From: Miltoncostaea sp963771025
GTDB taxonomy: Bacteria; Actinomycetota; Thermoleophilia; Miltoncostaeales; Miltoncostaeaceae
DNA: 64,000 bases
Assembly: GCA_963771025.1 (NCBI GenBank)
Contig: CAVYRL010000001.1
Span: forward strand, 62,001-126,000
Reading direction: 5' to 3'
Position numbers and translations under genes: made by a program. Below the pieces are notes generated by a model. It saw nothing but the letters and a program-made list of their open reading frames with translations. It did not search any database and was not told where the DNA came from. Shown here piece after piece: positions 52,879 through 61,481 of this stretch (the stretch's first letter is position 1; the number at the start of each line of letters is the position of its first letter).

Positions 52879-53809
52879 CGCGATCGCGCCCGGGGCGGCA
52901 TCCGAGGAGCACCTGGTGCTCTTCTCCGCCGAGGCGTTCCACGAACTCAACCTCACCGCCGGCCAGCGCGCCGTGCGCCTCGACCACGTCGCCGACGACC
53001 GCGTGGTCGGTTCGTTGGTGGGGGTCGTCGACGGGTCCACGTTCCGCTCGGGCCACAGCGCCCCGTTCGGCGGGCCCGACTTCGTGCGCGAGACCGAGAC
53101 CACGCGCAACGTGGTCGAGGCGCTGACCTCGGCCGTGGCGCGGCTCGACGCCGCCGGCGTCGAGCGCATCGAGGTCAGGGCGCGCCCCGGCTTCTACTCC
53201 GGCTCCGAGCCGAGCGTCCAGTTCGCTCTGCTCAACCTGGGGTTCTCGGTCGTGCGCTGCGAACTCAACTTCCACGTCAACCTCGACGGGATCGCCGACT
53301 CCGACGACTACGTCGCCCGGCTCCGCTCGCCCGCCCGGCGGGCGCTGCGCCACGCCCTGGACGAGCCGTTCGCGTTCGCCGAGGCCCTCGACGATGTGGC
53401 CTGGGAGCAGGCGTACGGCGTGCTGGCCGACAACCGCCGGGCCAAGGGCCGGCGCCTGGCGCTGCCACTCGACTACCTCCGCCGCGCGCGCTCGGCGTTC
53501 CCCGGACGCGTCCGCATGTTCCTGATGACGCACCGCGGACAGCCCTGCGCCGCCGCCCTCGTCTACCGCGTCGCGCCGCGTCGCGAGCTGGTCGTCTACT
53601 GGGGCGATGCCCGCCACGAGCTGTCGCGCTCGCCGATGAACCTGCTGGCGCTGCGCCTGGTGGAGACGGTTCTCGCCGAGGGCGCCCTCACCCTCGACCT
53701 CGGCATCTCGAGCATCGACGGCGTGCCGGATCAGGGTCTGATCCAGTTCAAGCGCAGCGTGCTGGCCCGCGAGAGCCTGCGCCTCGACCTCGTCAGGACG
53801 GCGCCGTGA
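52865..53809 (+). CDS. GNAT/FemAB-like acyltransferase
   Basis: 314 residues with two GNAT-like lobes, as in FemAB: RPGFYSGSEPSVQFALLNLGFSVVRCELNFHVNL in the first and RMFLMTHRGQPCAAALVYRV, YWGDARHELSRSPMNLLALRLVETVL in the second. In a sugar operon with an aminotransferase the natural role is acylating the new amino group; the donor is not identifiable. Overlaps the neighbours by 14 and 4 nt. Confidence 0.7.
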   Translation: MPTADAIAPGAASEEHLVLFSAEAFHELNLTAGQRAVRLDHVADDRVVGSLVGVVDGSTFRSGHSAPFGGPDFVRETETTRNVVEALTSAVARLDAAGVERIEVRARPGFYSGSEPSVQFALLNLGFSVVRCELNFHVNLDGIADSDDYVARLRSPARRALRHALDEPFAFAEALDDVAWEQAYGVLADNRRAKGRRLALPLDYLRRARSAFPGRVRMFLMTHRGQPCAAALVYRVAPRRELVVYWGDARHELSRSPMNLLALRLVETVLAEGALTLDLGISSIDGVPDQGLIQFKRSVLARESLRLDLVRTAP

Positions 53810-54531
53810 GCACCTCGGAGCGCACCGCGACCGACTACTCGGCGATCTACGACCCCGAGGCCGACTTCGACAGCCGGTACTCACGCGCCACCATCGCGCG
53901 CATCGCCCCGCACGTGCTCGAGGGCGAGGCCGTACTGGAGCTGGGCTGCGCCACGGGCCTGATGACCGCCGAGCTCGCCGCGCGCGGCGCGCGCGTGACC
54001 GCCGTCGATCGTTCCGAGGCCTACCTGCGCCGCGCGCGCGACCGTGACCTGCCGGGCGTCCGTTTCGTTCGGGCGCAGCTCGGGGAGCCCGGCTGGGACG
54101 AGCGCGTCGGCCGTGAGTTCGCCCACGTGCTCGCCTGCAACCTCATCCACGAGCTGCCCGATCCGCAGGACGCCCTCGCGAGGGCCGGCGCGCTGCTGGG
54201 CGCGGGGGGACTGATCCACCTGAGCCTCCAGAACCCCCGGTCGATACACCGTCTGGTGGCCGTCGAGATGGGGCTGATCGAGGACACGCGGGGCATCTCG
54301 GGACGCGGCCGGCGATACGCGACGCGCCGGATCTGGGACGCCGATGAGGCGATCGAGATGGCATGGGACGCGGGTCTGCGCCTGGTCGCGCGCGAGGGCG
54401 TGATGCTCAAGCCGCTGCCCAACGACATGATGGCCGCCCTGCCCGCCGACGTGCTGAACGGCTTCGAGCGCGCGGCGCGACACCTGCCGGAGCACTGCGC
54501 CATCAACTACCTGGTGCTCCGTGCCCGGTAG
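53806..54531 (+). CDS. Class I SAM-dependent methyltransferase
   Basis: 241 residues. Motif I AVLELGCATGLMTAELAARGARVTAVDRS, DLPGVRFVRAQLG, HVLACNLIHELPDPQDALARA, GAGGLIHLSLQNPRSIHRLVAVEMG. No target domain visible; within this operon it probably methylates a sugar or glycan end. GTG start overlaps the acyltransferase stop. Confidence 0.85.
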   Translation: MSTSERTATDYSAIYDPEADFDSRYSRATIARIAPHVLEGEAVLELGCATGLMTAELAARGARVTAVDRSEAYLRRARDRDLPGVRFVRAQLGEPGWDERVGREFAHVLACNLIHELPDPQDALARAGALLGAGGLIHLSLQNPRSIHRLVAVEMGLIEDTRGISGRGRRYATRRIWDADEAIEMAWDAGLRLVAREGVMLKPLPNDMMAALPADVLNGFERAARHLPEHCAINYLVLRAR

Positions 54532-55903
54532 CCCCCTCGTCGTCGTGGGCGGCTCGATCGCATCCCTGGTCGCGGCCGACGCGGCGCTGCGCCGCGGGCG
54601 CGACGTGGAGCTGATGCTGCCCCGCGCCGGCGTCGGTGGCGGCTTCCGCCCCCTGCGCGTGGGCGGGCGCCGGCTGGACATCGGCGTGCGCCTGCTGGAG
54701 ATCGACCGCGAGGACGCCGGCGTCCCGCCGCCGCTCGCGGGCTACCGCCCCGGACCGACGGCCCACGCCGCCTACGTGCGCCAGGTCGCCGACTGGGTCG
54801 GCGACCTGGTGGGCGAGCGCCTGCGCGAGGTCAACCGCCCGGCGATGTCGATCGACGGGCGGCTCGTGGACGACATCTACTTCACGGTCAACCTCGGCGG
54901 GCTTTCGTCCACCTTGTCGCGGGACGAGGCGCGCCGCACGGCGGCGGAGGCCGGCGACGCCCGGCGCCGCGAGGGCGACGCCGGTGTGCTCGACCAGGCG
55001 CACGACCTGCTGCGCTGCTCCCTCGAGGAGGCCTCGCGGGCCAACCACGGCGCCACCTTCCACGCGCGCTTCATCGCGTCGATGTGCGCCAAGATCCACC
55101 CCGGGGGAGCCGCCGCGGTGCCCGCGGCCCTGCGCCGCAAGGTGTGGATGCCGCTGTTCCATCCGCGCACCCTGGAGCGCGCCGCCGCCGGGGAACCCAC
55201 CGGTTTCCGCCCCCGCCGGCCCTTCCACACCGTCGAGCCCGGCGGGATGGGAGAGGTGGTCAACGCGCTGCTCGCCCGCATCCGGGGAGCGGCGCGCGTG
55301 CGCATCGTCACGCCCGGAAAGCTCGCGCGCGTCTCCCGCATCGGGCGCGGCATGACCGCGCTGGCCTTCGACACCGGGGTGGTGCGCACCGTCCGCCGTC
55401 CCGTGCTCGGCACCGGCGCGCAGGAGCTTTTCGCCGCCGCGGGGGCGCGCTACGCGCCGGGTCGTGTCCCCATGACCCTCGCCTGGGCCGAGGTCAACGA
55501 GGCCGACGTGACGGCCCTGCCCAGCCTGATCCACATCCCCGACCCGGCGATCCCCGCGTTCCGCGTCAGCGCCGGCGGCGACGGCACGCCGGGCTCACGT
55601 CTGCTGGTGTTGGAGCTTCGTCACGACACGCCTGCCGACGGGATCGACACGGCCGTCAACACCACCCTGCGCGGCATCGGTCTGGTGCGGGCGGGCGCCG
55701 ACATTCGCGTGGTGCACCGCCACGCGGGCCTCGGGCCGGTCGATCCCTCGCGCGAGAGCGTCGAGGCGTTCGCCGCGGCAGGGGCGATCCTCGATCGCGC
55801 CCGCCTCGACGCGGAGGTCGTCGGCGGCGCCGGCGCCTTCGGCGCGGATTCGTTCAACGAGCAGGTGATCCAGGGCCTCCGGGCCGAGGAGATGACGGCA
55901 TGA
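54521..55903 (+). CDS. FAD-dependent oxidoreductase-like protein
   Basis: 460 residues with an N-terminal dinucleotide-binding fold (PLVVVGGSIASLVAADAAL), the second glycine-rich strand near GVGGGFRPLRVGGRRLDIG, and a central TVEPGGMGEVVNALLARI like protoporphyrinogen-oxidase/UDP-galactopyranose-mutase relatives. A Gly/Asp-rich C-terminal GAGAFGADSFNEQVIQGL may bind the flavin. Substrate unknown; a sugar-modifying step is inferred. GTG start overlaps the methyltransferase by 11 nt. Confidence 0.75.
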   Translation: MPGSPLVVVGGSIASLVAADAALRRGRDVELMLPRAGVGGGFRPLRVGGRRLDIGVRLLEIDREDAGVPPPLAGYRPGPTAHAAYVRQVADWVGDLVGERLREVNRPAMSIDGRLVDDIYFTVNLGGLSSTLSRDEARRTAAEAGDARRREGDAGVLDQAHDLLRCSLEEASRANHGATFHARFIASMCAKIHPGGAAAVPAALRRKVWMPLFHPRTLERAAAGEPTGFRPRRPFHTVEPGGMGEVVNALLARIRGAARVRIVTPGKLARVSRIGRGMTALAFDTGVVRTVRRPVLGTGAQELFAAAGARYAPGRVPMTLAWAEVNEADVTALPSLIHIPDPAIPAFRVSAGGDGTPGSRLLVLELRHDTPADGIDTAVNTTLRGIGLVRAGADIRVVHRHAGLGPVDPSRESVEAFAAAGAILDRARLDAEVVGGAGAFGADSFNEQVIQGLRAEEMTA

Positions 55904-56631
55904 CGCTGACCCCCGCGGCCCTCGACGGCTACGCGCGCGACTACTACCTGAGCGACGAGATCGACGACATCGACATCGAGGAGCGGGCCCAGCGCCTCAG
56001 CGCGCCACGGATCGCGGAGGCCGTGGGCGATGCGCGTCGTGTGCTGGACATGGGCTACGGCACGGGCGAGATGGCCCGCGAGCTGCTGTCGCGCGGCCTC
56101 GAGGCCGAGGTGGTCGAGGGTTCTCCCCTGCTCGCCTCCGAGGCGCAGGCGCGCCACCCCGAGCTGGTGGTGCACCGCGCGATGTTCGAGGAGTTCGCGC
56201 CCGGCCCGGTCTACGACGCGGTGCTCGCGCTCCACGTCATGGAGCACGTCGATCATCCGCTCGAGTTGATGAACCACGTGCGCCGCTGGCTCGCGCCCGG
56301 CGGGTCACTGGTGGTGGTCGTGCCCAACCGCCACTCCCTGCACCGGCGCCTCGCCGTGCTGATGGGCCTCCAGGAGAATCTGGGCGACCTCTCCGCGCGC
56401 GACCATCTCGTCGGCCACCGCCGCGTGTACGGCCTCGACACCCTGGGCGCCGACCTCGCCGCCGCCGGGTTCGTGGTGCGGGAGGAGTTCGGCTTCCAGC
56501 TCAAGACGGTGCCGAACTCGATGATGCTCGATTGGTCGCCCGATCTGATGGACGCCCTCACGACCATCAGCCCCGACCTGCCCCCGGGGCTGCTCGCCAA
56601 CATCGGCGTGCGCGCCGTGGCGGCCGGGTGA
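55900..56631 (+). CDS. Class I SAM-dependent methyltransferase (second)
   Basis: 243 residues. RRVLDMGYGTGEMARELLSRGLEAEVVEGSPLLA is motif I, then VYDAVLALHVMEHVDHPLELMNHVRRWLAPGGSLVVVVPN. C-terminal helices and FQLKTVPNSMMLDWSPDLMDAL resemble the C-methyltransferase/UbiG-like group in glycan clusters. ATGA overlap with the FAD protein and GTGA with the glycosyltransferase. Confidence 0.85.
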   Translation: MTLTPAALDGYARDYYLSDEIDDIDIEERAQRLSAPRIAEAVGDARRVLDMGYGTGEMARELLSRGLEAEVVEGSPLLASEAQARHPELVVHRAMFEEFAPGPVYDAVLALHVMEHVDHPLELMNHVRRWLAPGGSLVVVVPNRHSLHRRLAVLMGLQENLGDLSARDHLVGHRRVYGLDTLGADLAAAGFVVREEFGFQLKTVPNSMMLDWSPDLMDALTTISPDLPPGLLANIGVRAVAAG

Positions 56632-58601
56632 CGGCCCGCGAGCGCGTCGCGGCCAATCGCCGCGCGCTCGCCGCGCTGGAGGCCCGCGTCGAGCGGCTGA
56701 CCGCGGCCGGGGCCGACGCCGAGGCGGCCGCGTGGGCCCAGATCGCCGGCGACTACGCCTGGCACAGCCCAAGCGGGGCCTGGACCAGCCCGGTCATCGA
56801 CACCGCGATGGAGCGGATCGGCCTGCGGGCATGTCCGCGCGCCGGGTCGCCGAGCCGCACCGGCACGCGCCGCGAGGTGCTGCACGTCGCCACCGAGTGC
56901 GCGGCGGTCGGCGGGCACTCCCGGATGGCCTGGCGCTGGATCGAGCGCGACGCGCGCAGCATCCCGACCCTCGCCCTGACACGTCACCGCGGGGCGATCC
57001 CCGATCCGCTGGCCGACGCGGTCGCCGCGCGCGGTGGCCGGGTCCGGTCGGTGGAGGGGCACGACCAGATCGATCGCGCGCGCGAGCTGGCCCGGCTGGT
57101 CGACGCGGCCGACATCGTCGTGCTGCACGTCCACCCGTTCGACGTGGTGAGCGCCATCGCCCTGGCCGACCGCCGCGGGCGGCCGCCGGTGCTGCTGGTC
57201 AATCACGCCGACCACTGCTTCTGGCTGGGCGCCGGCGTGCCCGATGTGGTGGTCAGCACGCGCCGCGCAGCGGCCCGCTCCACCGTGACGCGCCGCGGAA
57301 TCCCGGCCGAGCGCTCGGCGCTGCTGGCGGTGCCCGCCGACCCGCCCGCGGCCCTGCCCGATCGCGACAGCGCCCGCCGCGACCTCGAGTTGGCGCCCGA
57401 TGTGACCGTGCTCGTGACCATGGCGTCGGCCTACAAGCTGGAGCGCATCGACGACGAGGGGTTCCTGGACCTGATGGCGCCGATCGTCGCCGCGCGCCCC
57501 GACGTGGTCCTGATCGCCGTCGGTCCCGAGGACGAGGGCGCCTGGCGCGACGCACGCGAGCGAAGCGGCGGGCGCATCCGCGCGCTCGGAGTGCTGTCGG
57601 ACACATCCGCCGCCCTGGCGGCGGGCGACGTCTTCGTCAACGGCTACCCCTGCTCCTCGCTGACCGCGGCCCTCGAGGCCGCCTCCGTCGGGATGCCCGT
57701 GGTCAGCTACCAGCCTGCCCGCCCGCAGGCGGCGACGTACGACATCGACGAGCCCTCCCTCGGGGCCGGCCACCTGCGGGCCACGACCGCGGCGGACCTC
57801 CGCGCCGTGATCGGCCGGCTGGCGGACGACCGCGCGGCGCTCGCCCGGGCGTCTGCGGCCGCCGCCCGCGCGTCGGCGCACATGCGCGAGCCGGGCCCCT
57901 GGGTCGACACCCTCGAGGCCGTCTACGCGCGCGCCATCGCGCTCGCCTCCGGCGATGGGCCGTCGCGCGCGCCGATCGCCCCGCCCACGGCCGACACCGA
58001 GGGGGAGGACGCCTTCCTGCTCGCTCTCCACGAGGCCTCCGGCATGGCCATCTCCGACCGGGACGCGGTGGTGCGCAACGGCGACGCCTTCGCGCGCGAT
58101 CCGCGGGCCGGTCTGACCGTGGTGATCTATGCCCGTGACGACGTCGAGGGCCTCCAGCGACTGCTGGCCTCGGCGGTCACCACCTGCGCCGACCTCGAGT
58201 CCGTGGAGGCCGTGATCATCGACGACGCGTCCACCGACGGCACCGAGCGGTTGCTGGCCGGGCTGGGCGGCGACATCCGCGCGGTGCGCAACCCCACGCC
58301 GCTCGGTCCCGGACCCTCGTGGCCGCGTGCCGTCGCCCTGGCCGGCGGCCAGGTGGCCCTGCTCGTGACCAGCGACGTCCTGCTGAGCCCGGGCTGGCTG
58401 ACCCCCCTCGTCGCGGCGATGCGACGGCCGGGGATCAGCGCCGTCGGTCCGCGGATCGAGGGCGGCACCGGCCGCGAGATCTGCGTGCTCGCCTCACTCG
58501 ACGCGCTGCGCAACGGCGCCGCGATCCTGCCGGTCGAGGTGCCCGAGTCGCGCGTGCTGGGCGCACGCGCCGTCGCCCCGCACCTGGAGGTCGCCCGATG
58601 A
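56628..58601 (+). CDS. Two-domain glycosyltransferase (GT-B plus GT-A)
   Basis: 657 residues. Residues 1-430 form a GT-B fold: VLHVATECAAVGGHSRMAWRWI, VVLHVHPFDVVSAIALADRR, VNHADHCFWLGAGV and a C-terminal ALGVLSDTSAALAAGDVFVNGYPCSSLTAALEAASVGMPVVSY. From about 496 a GT2-type GT-A domain begins: LTVVIYARDDVEGLQRLLAS, AVIIDDASTDGTERLLAG, and ALLVTSDVLLSPGWL. One chain could add two sugars in turn. Likely transfers to flagellin or a carrier; inferred. Confidence 0.8.
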   Translation: MTARERVAANRRALAALEARVERLTAAGADAEAAAWAQIAGDYAWHSPSGAWTSPVIDTAMERIGLRACPRAGSPSRTGTRREVLHVATECAAVGGHSRMAWRWIERDARSIPTLALTRHRGAIPDPLADAVAARGGRVRSVEGHDQIDRARELARLVDAADIVVLHVHPFDVVSAIALADRRGRPPVLLVNHADHCFWLGAGVPDVVVSTRRAAARSTVTRRGIPAERSALLAVPADPPAALPDRDSARRDLELAPDVTVLVTMASAYKLERIDDEGFLDLMAPIVAARPDVVLIAVGPEDEGAWRDARERSGGRIRALGVLSDTSAALAAGDVFVNGYPCSSLTAALEAASVGMPVVSYQPARPQAATYDIDEPSLGAGHLRATTAADLRAVIGRLADDRAALARASAAAARASAHMREPGPWVDTLEAVYARAIALASGDGPSRAPIAPPTADTEGEDAFLLALHEASGMAISDRDAVVRNGDAFARDPRAGLTVVIYARDDVEGLQRLLASAVTTCADLESVEAVIIDDASTDGTERLLAGLGGDIRAVRNPTPLGPGPSWPRAVALAGGQVALLVTSDVLLSPGWLTPLVAAMRRPGISAVGPRIEGGTGREICVLASLDALRNGAAILPVEVPESRVLGARAVAPHLEVAR

Positions 58602-59836
58602 TCAACGGCTGCACGATCGTGGCCCGCAACTACCTGGCCATGGCGTCGGCGCTCGCCGACTCGTTCGTCGCGGCGCAGCCCGAGGGCACCTTCACCGTCC
58701 TGGTGATCGACCTCGGCGATGAGCGGGTCGACTCGGATGATCCGCGCATCCGCGTGGTGCGTCCCACCGAGGCCGGCTTCTCGGAGGCCGAGTTCCACCG
58801 CATGGCGACCATCTACGGCGTCGTGGAGCTGGCGACCGCGGTCAAGCCGACCCTCATGCGCCACCTGCTCGACGCGAGCGGCGAGGCGGTGGTGTATCTC
58901 GACCCCGACATCCTGGTGTTCGCGCCCCTCGACGAGATCGAGCGGTGGGCTCGCCGCGATGACATCGTGCTGACCCCGCACACGTCGATCCCGCTCCCCG
59001 ACGACGGCAGGCATCCCTACGAGGCCGCCTTCCTCGCCTGCGGCGTCTTCAACCTCGGCTTCGTCGCGGTCGGACCCGGCGGCGGGCCGTTCCTCGATTG
59101 GTGGGCGGGACGCCTGGCGCGGCAGTGCCTCGACGCCACCGCGCAGGGCCTGTTCGTCGACCAGAAGTGGATCGACCTGGCGCCCTGCTACTTCCGCCAC
59201 CACATCATGCGCGCGCCGGAGGTCAACGTCGCCTACTGGAACCTGCCGGTGCGCGAGTTCGCGCGCGGTCCGGGCGGCTGGACGGTCGATGGGCGCCCGC
59301 TGACCTTCTTCCACTTCAGCGGATACGACCCCGCGCGCCCCGATCTGCTCAGCAAGTACCAGGGGCCGGATCCGCGCATCCGGCTCGACGAGCACGCCGA
59401 TCTGCGCGCCATCTGCGACGACTACGCCCGCAGGCTCGAGGAGCGCGGCCACGAGACCCTCCGCCGCACGCCCTACGGCCTCGACGTGCTCCCCGGCGGG
59501 TTCACGCTGGAGCCCCGCATGCGTCGCCTCTATCGCCGCGCGCTCGTGGCCGCCGAGGCGGCGGGCGCCCCGGGCCCGCCCAACCCGTTCGACCCGGGCG
59601 GCGAGCGCGCGTTTGCCGAATGGCTCGGCTCGCCCGCCGGCGATCCCCGCGAGGCGGGGGAGCTGTCGATCTATGGCGCGGCCGCCTGGACCGAGGAGCC
59701 CGGCCTGCGATCGGCGTTCCCCCAGGTTCCCGGCCCGGACGCGGCGCGGCTGCTCGATTGGCTCGAGACGGGGGGCGCGGAGCAGCTCGGAATGCCCGCC
59801 TGGCTGTGTCGTGCGACGACGCCGCAGTACGCGTAG
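58598..59836 (+). CDS. Glycosyltransferase with DxD motif
   Basis: 412 residues. MINGCTIVARNYLAMASALADSFVAAQPEGTF opens a GT-A fold; the YLDPDILVF DxD site is at about 100-108, and FNLGFVAVGPGG, DQKWIDLAPCYF and YWNLPVREF follow. C-terminal LTFFHFSGYDP closes the domain. The last gene of the operon; overlaps the previous one by ATGA. Acceptor unknown; flagellin proposed. Confidence 0.85.
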   Translation: MINGCTIVARNYLAMASALADSFVAAQPEGTFTVLVIDLGDERVDSDDPRIRVVRPTEAGFSEAEFHRMATIYGVVELATAVKPTLMRHLLDASGEAVVYLDPDILVFAPLDEIERWARRDDIVLTPHTSIPLPDDGRHPYEAAFLACGVFNLGFVAVGPGGGPFLDWWAGRLARQCLDATAQGLFVDQKWIDLAPCYFRHHIMRAPEVNVAYWNLPVREFARGPGGWTVDGRPLTFFHFSGYDPARPDLLSKYQGPDPRIRLDEHADLRAICDDYARRLEERGHETLRRTPYGLDVLPGGFTLEPRMRRLYRRALVAAEAAGAPGPPNPFDPGGERAFAEWLGSPAGDPREAGELSIYGAAAWTEEPGLRSAFPQVPGPDAARLLDWLETGGAEQLGMPAWLCRATTPQYA

Positions 59837-59875
59837 CTTTGCGCGGTCGGTTCAACCAGATCGGGAGGGATGGGC

Positions 59876-60199
59876 ATGTCCGAGGTGAACGTGGTGGTCC
59901 TTGCCCGGGCGAAGCCCGGCCGCGGTGACGAGGCCGTGGCGGCGTTCGGGGAGGTCGCGGTGCCGACCCATGCCGAGGAGGGCTGCGTCGTCTACGCCCT
60001 GCACCGGGTCGCGGGCGACGCCGATCGCATCGTGCTGGTCGAGCGATGGGCATCGCGCGAGGCGCTCGATCAGCACCTCGCCACCCCGCACCTCACCGCG
60101 TTCCGCGAGGACAGCCACGACCTCTGGGCCGAGCCCATGGAGATCCTGATCGTGGAGCCGGTGCCGGCCGGGGACCCGGTGAAGGGCGTCCTGGCGTAG
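59876..60199 (+). CDS. Antibiotic-biosynthesis-monooxygenase-fold protein (YgiN-like)
   Basis: 107 residues: VNVVVLARAKPGRGDEAVAAFGEVAVPTHAEEGCVVYALHRV, IVLVERWASREALDQHLATPHLTAF. Members are quinol monooxygenases or related dimers; substrate not inferable. ATG 59876 is preferred over 59870 because GGGAGGG lies 6 nt before it. It differs from the MhuD-like gene at 31048 by lacking the Asn/His heme motif. Confidence 0.78.
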   Translation: MSEVNVVVLARAKPGRGDEAVAAFGEVAVPTHAEEGCVVYALHRVAGDADRIVLVERWASREALDQHLATPHLTAFREDSHDLWAEPMEILIVEPVPAGDPVKGVLA

Positions 60200-60337
60200 A
60201 GCGGCTTCCGGGCCCCGCGGGCCCCGCGGGCCCCGGGGCGTGGCTGGCGCGCGCGCGGCCCCGCCTGCCGGTGGCCCGGCGCACCGGCGCCGCCGGGGCC
60301 GGGCGTCCGGGGAGCCGGTCAGGGACTCAACCGGGTC

Positions 60338-60372
60338 AGGCCCACGCCGCCCGGTGTGGGCCTTCTCCTCGC
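60338..60372 (+). terminator. Hairpin downstream of the YgiN-like gene
   Basis: AGGCCCACGCC paired with GGTGTGGGCCT (11 bp with one G-T, loop GCCC), followed by TTCTCCTC. A second stem, CGGCCGCA/TGCGGCCG, is at 60386-60404. They lie between convergent genes. Three GGGCCCCGC-like units at 60209-60237 are simple GC repeats. Confidence 0.5.
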
Positions 60373-60466
60373 CTCGAGGGGTCGGCCGCAGCGTGCGGCC
60401 GTCGCCCGAGCCCCTCCCGACGGCCAGGCACCGGCGAAGAGGGGCGGAGTGCGACGCGTCGCAGAG

Positions 60467-61024
60467 CTAGACGGAATCCTCCGCGTCGTCGTCCGCGTCG
60501 GGCTCCTCGACCTCCTCGAGCGAGATCTCCTCGACCTCGCCGTTGGCGGCCGCGGCCACGGTGACGACCTCCTCCTCGTCGTCGGCCGGGTCCGTCTCGG
60601 TCGCGACCTCGGCCACCTCCTCGCTGGCGTCGCCCTCCAGGACGTGCGCCAGAGCGGGGGTCAGGGCGACGCCGTCGTCGTCACCCTCGACGCCGTCGAC
60701 ATCGTCGTCCAGCCCCTCCAGCAGGAGCGGGTCGGCCTCGAGCTCGTCGAGCTCGAGCAGTGCGGCCTCGTCGGCGAGCCCCTCCGGATCCCAGCGGACC
60801 TTGACCTCTCCATCGAGGATCTCCGCCTCCGCCAGCGCGACCGGGTCGCGGGAGGTGAGTTCCCCGGGAGCCGGCGGCGGCGCGGCCTCCGCGCGAAGCT
60901 CCGCCGGGTCGGCGGTGAGCCAGAGCGTGATCTGGCGTGCCCGCTTCGCAACCGCGTGAACCAGTGCGTAGCGCGATCCGTCAACGTGCTGCAGCGACTG
61001 ATCCAAGCGCCGTCCGTACAGCAT
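60467..61024 (-). CDS. rpoZ: RNA polymerase omega subunit-like protein with long acidic tail
   Basis: 185 residues. The N-terminal 50 residues match omega: RRLDQSLQHVDGSRYALVHAVAKRARQITLW. The remaining 110 residues are Glu/Asp-rich (LLLEGLDDDVDGVEGDDDGV, EEEVVTVAAAANGEVEEISLEE) and probably disordered, whereas omega is usually about 80-110 aa. ATG 61024 chosen because GGGGAGG is 5 nt upstream. Divergent from csrA. Confidence 0.85.
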   Translation of the reverse strand: MLYGRRLDQSLQHVDGSRYALVHAVAKRARQITLWLTADPAELRAEAAPPPAPGELTSRDPVALAEAEILDGEVKVRWDPEGLADEAALLELDELEADPLLLEGLDDDVDGVEGDDDGVALTPALAHVLEGDASEEVAEVATETDPADDEEEVVTVAAAANGEVEEISLEEVEEPDADDDAEDSV

Positions 61025-61131
61025 CCAACCTCCCCGGCCGTTTGTGGCGATTCCGAAACCGACCCTGCATACTAGCGCCCACGCGGCAGCGCTTCGCATC
61101 CGACCCGTATGTGCGCAAGGAGGCCTCCCAT

Positions 61132-61374
61132 ATGTTGGTGCTCACACGCAAGGCCAACCAGAGCATCATGATCGGCGACACCATCGAGATCTCGGTGCTC
61201 TCGGTGCTCGGCGAGAAAGTCCGCCTCGGCATCCAGGCTCCACGAGATGTGCCCGTGTTCCGCAAGGAGGTGTTTCTGGAGATCCAGGCCCAGAACCTCG
61301 AGGCGGCGGAATCGAGCAAGGAGGCCCTGGACCAGGCCCTCGGGATGATGGGGGACGCCGAAGAGGCCGTCTAG
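61132..61374 (+). CDS. csrA: Carbon storage regulator / translational repressor CsrA
   Basis: 80 residues. MLVLTRKANQSIMIGDTIEISVLSV, EKVRLGIQAPRDVPVFRKEV are CsrA hallmarks, including the RNA-contacting L-x-L-T-R-K start and the APRD...R stretch. A C-terminal helix (ESSKEALDQALGMM) extends it, like the FliW-responsive CsrA of Bacillus. AAGGAGG lies 8 nt before the ATG. Directly upstream of flagellin 2; its antagonist FliW is at 48993. Confidence 0.96.
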   Translation: MLVLTRKANQSIMIGDTIEISVLSVLGEKVRLGIQAPRDVPVFRKEVFLEIQAQNLEAAESSKEALDQALGMMGDAEEAV

Positions 61375-61401
61375 AGGGATCTCCACGGGGGTGGCGCCGT
61401 C

Positions 61402-61429
61402 TCAAGGATGGCCGATCCTCCGCCGATAG
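61402..61429 (+). promoter_or_regulatory. Sigma-28 (FliA)-type promoter for flagellin 2
   Basis: TCAA (61402-61405), 16-nt spacer, GCCGATAG (61422-61429), seven of eight matches to the consensus -10. Confidence 0.65.
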
Positions 61430-61481
61430 GACCCCTGAACGCGGAGGACCAGGATGGTCGCCGCGTCGTCGTTCCACCACT

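Noticed and set aside
60200..60466. Small RNA or gene in the GC-rich gap before rpoZ
   Set aside because: Only simple GC repeats and terminator-like stems are visible; no promoter or conserved RNA motif.
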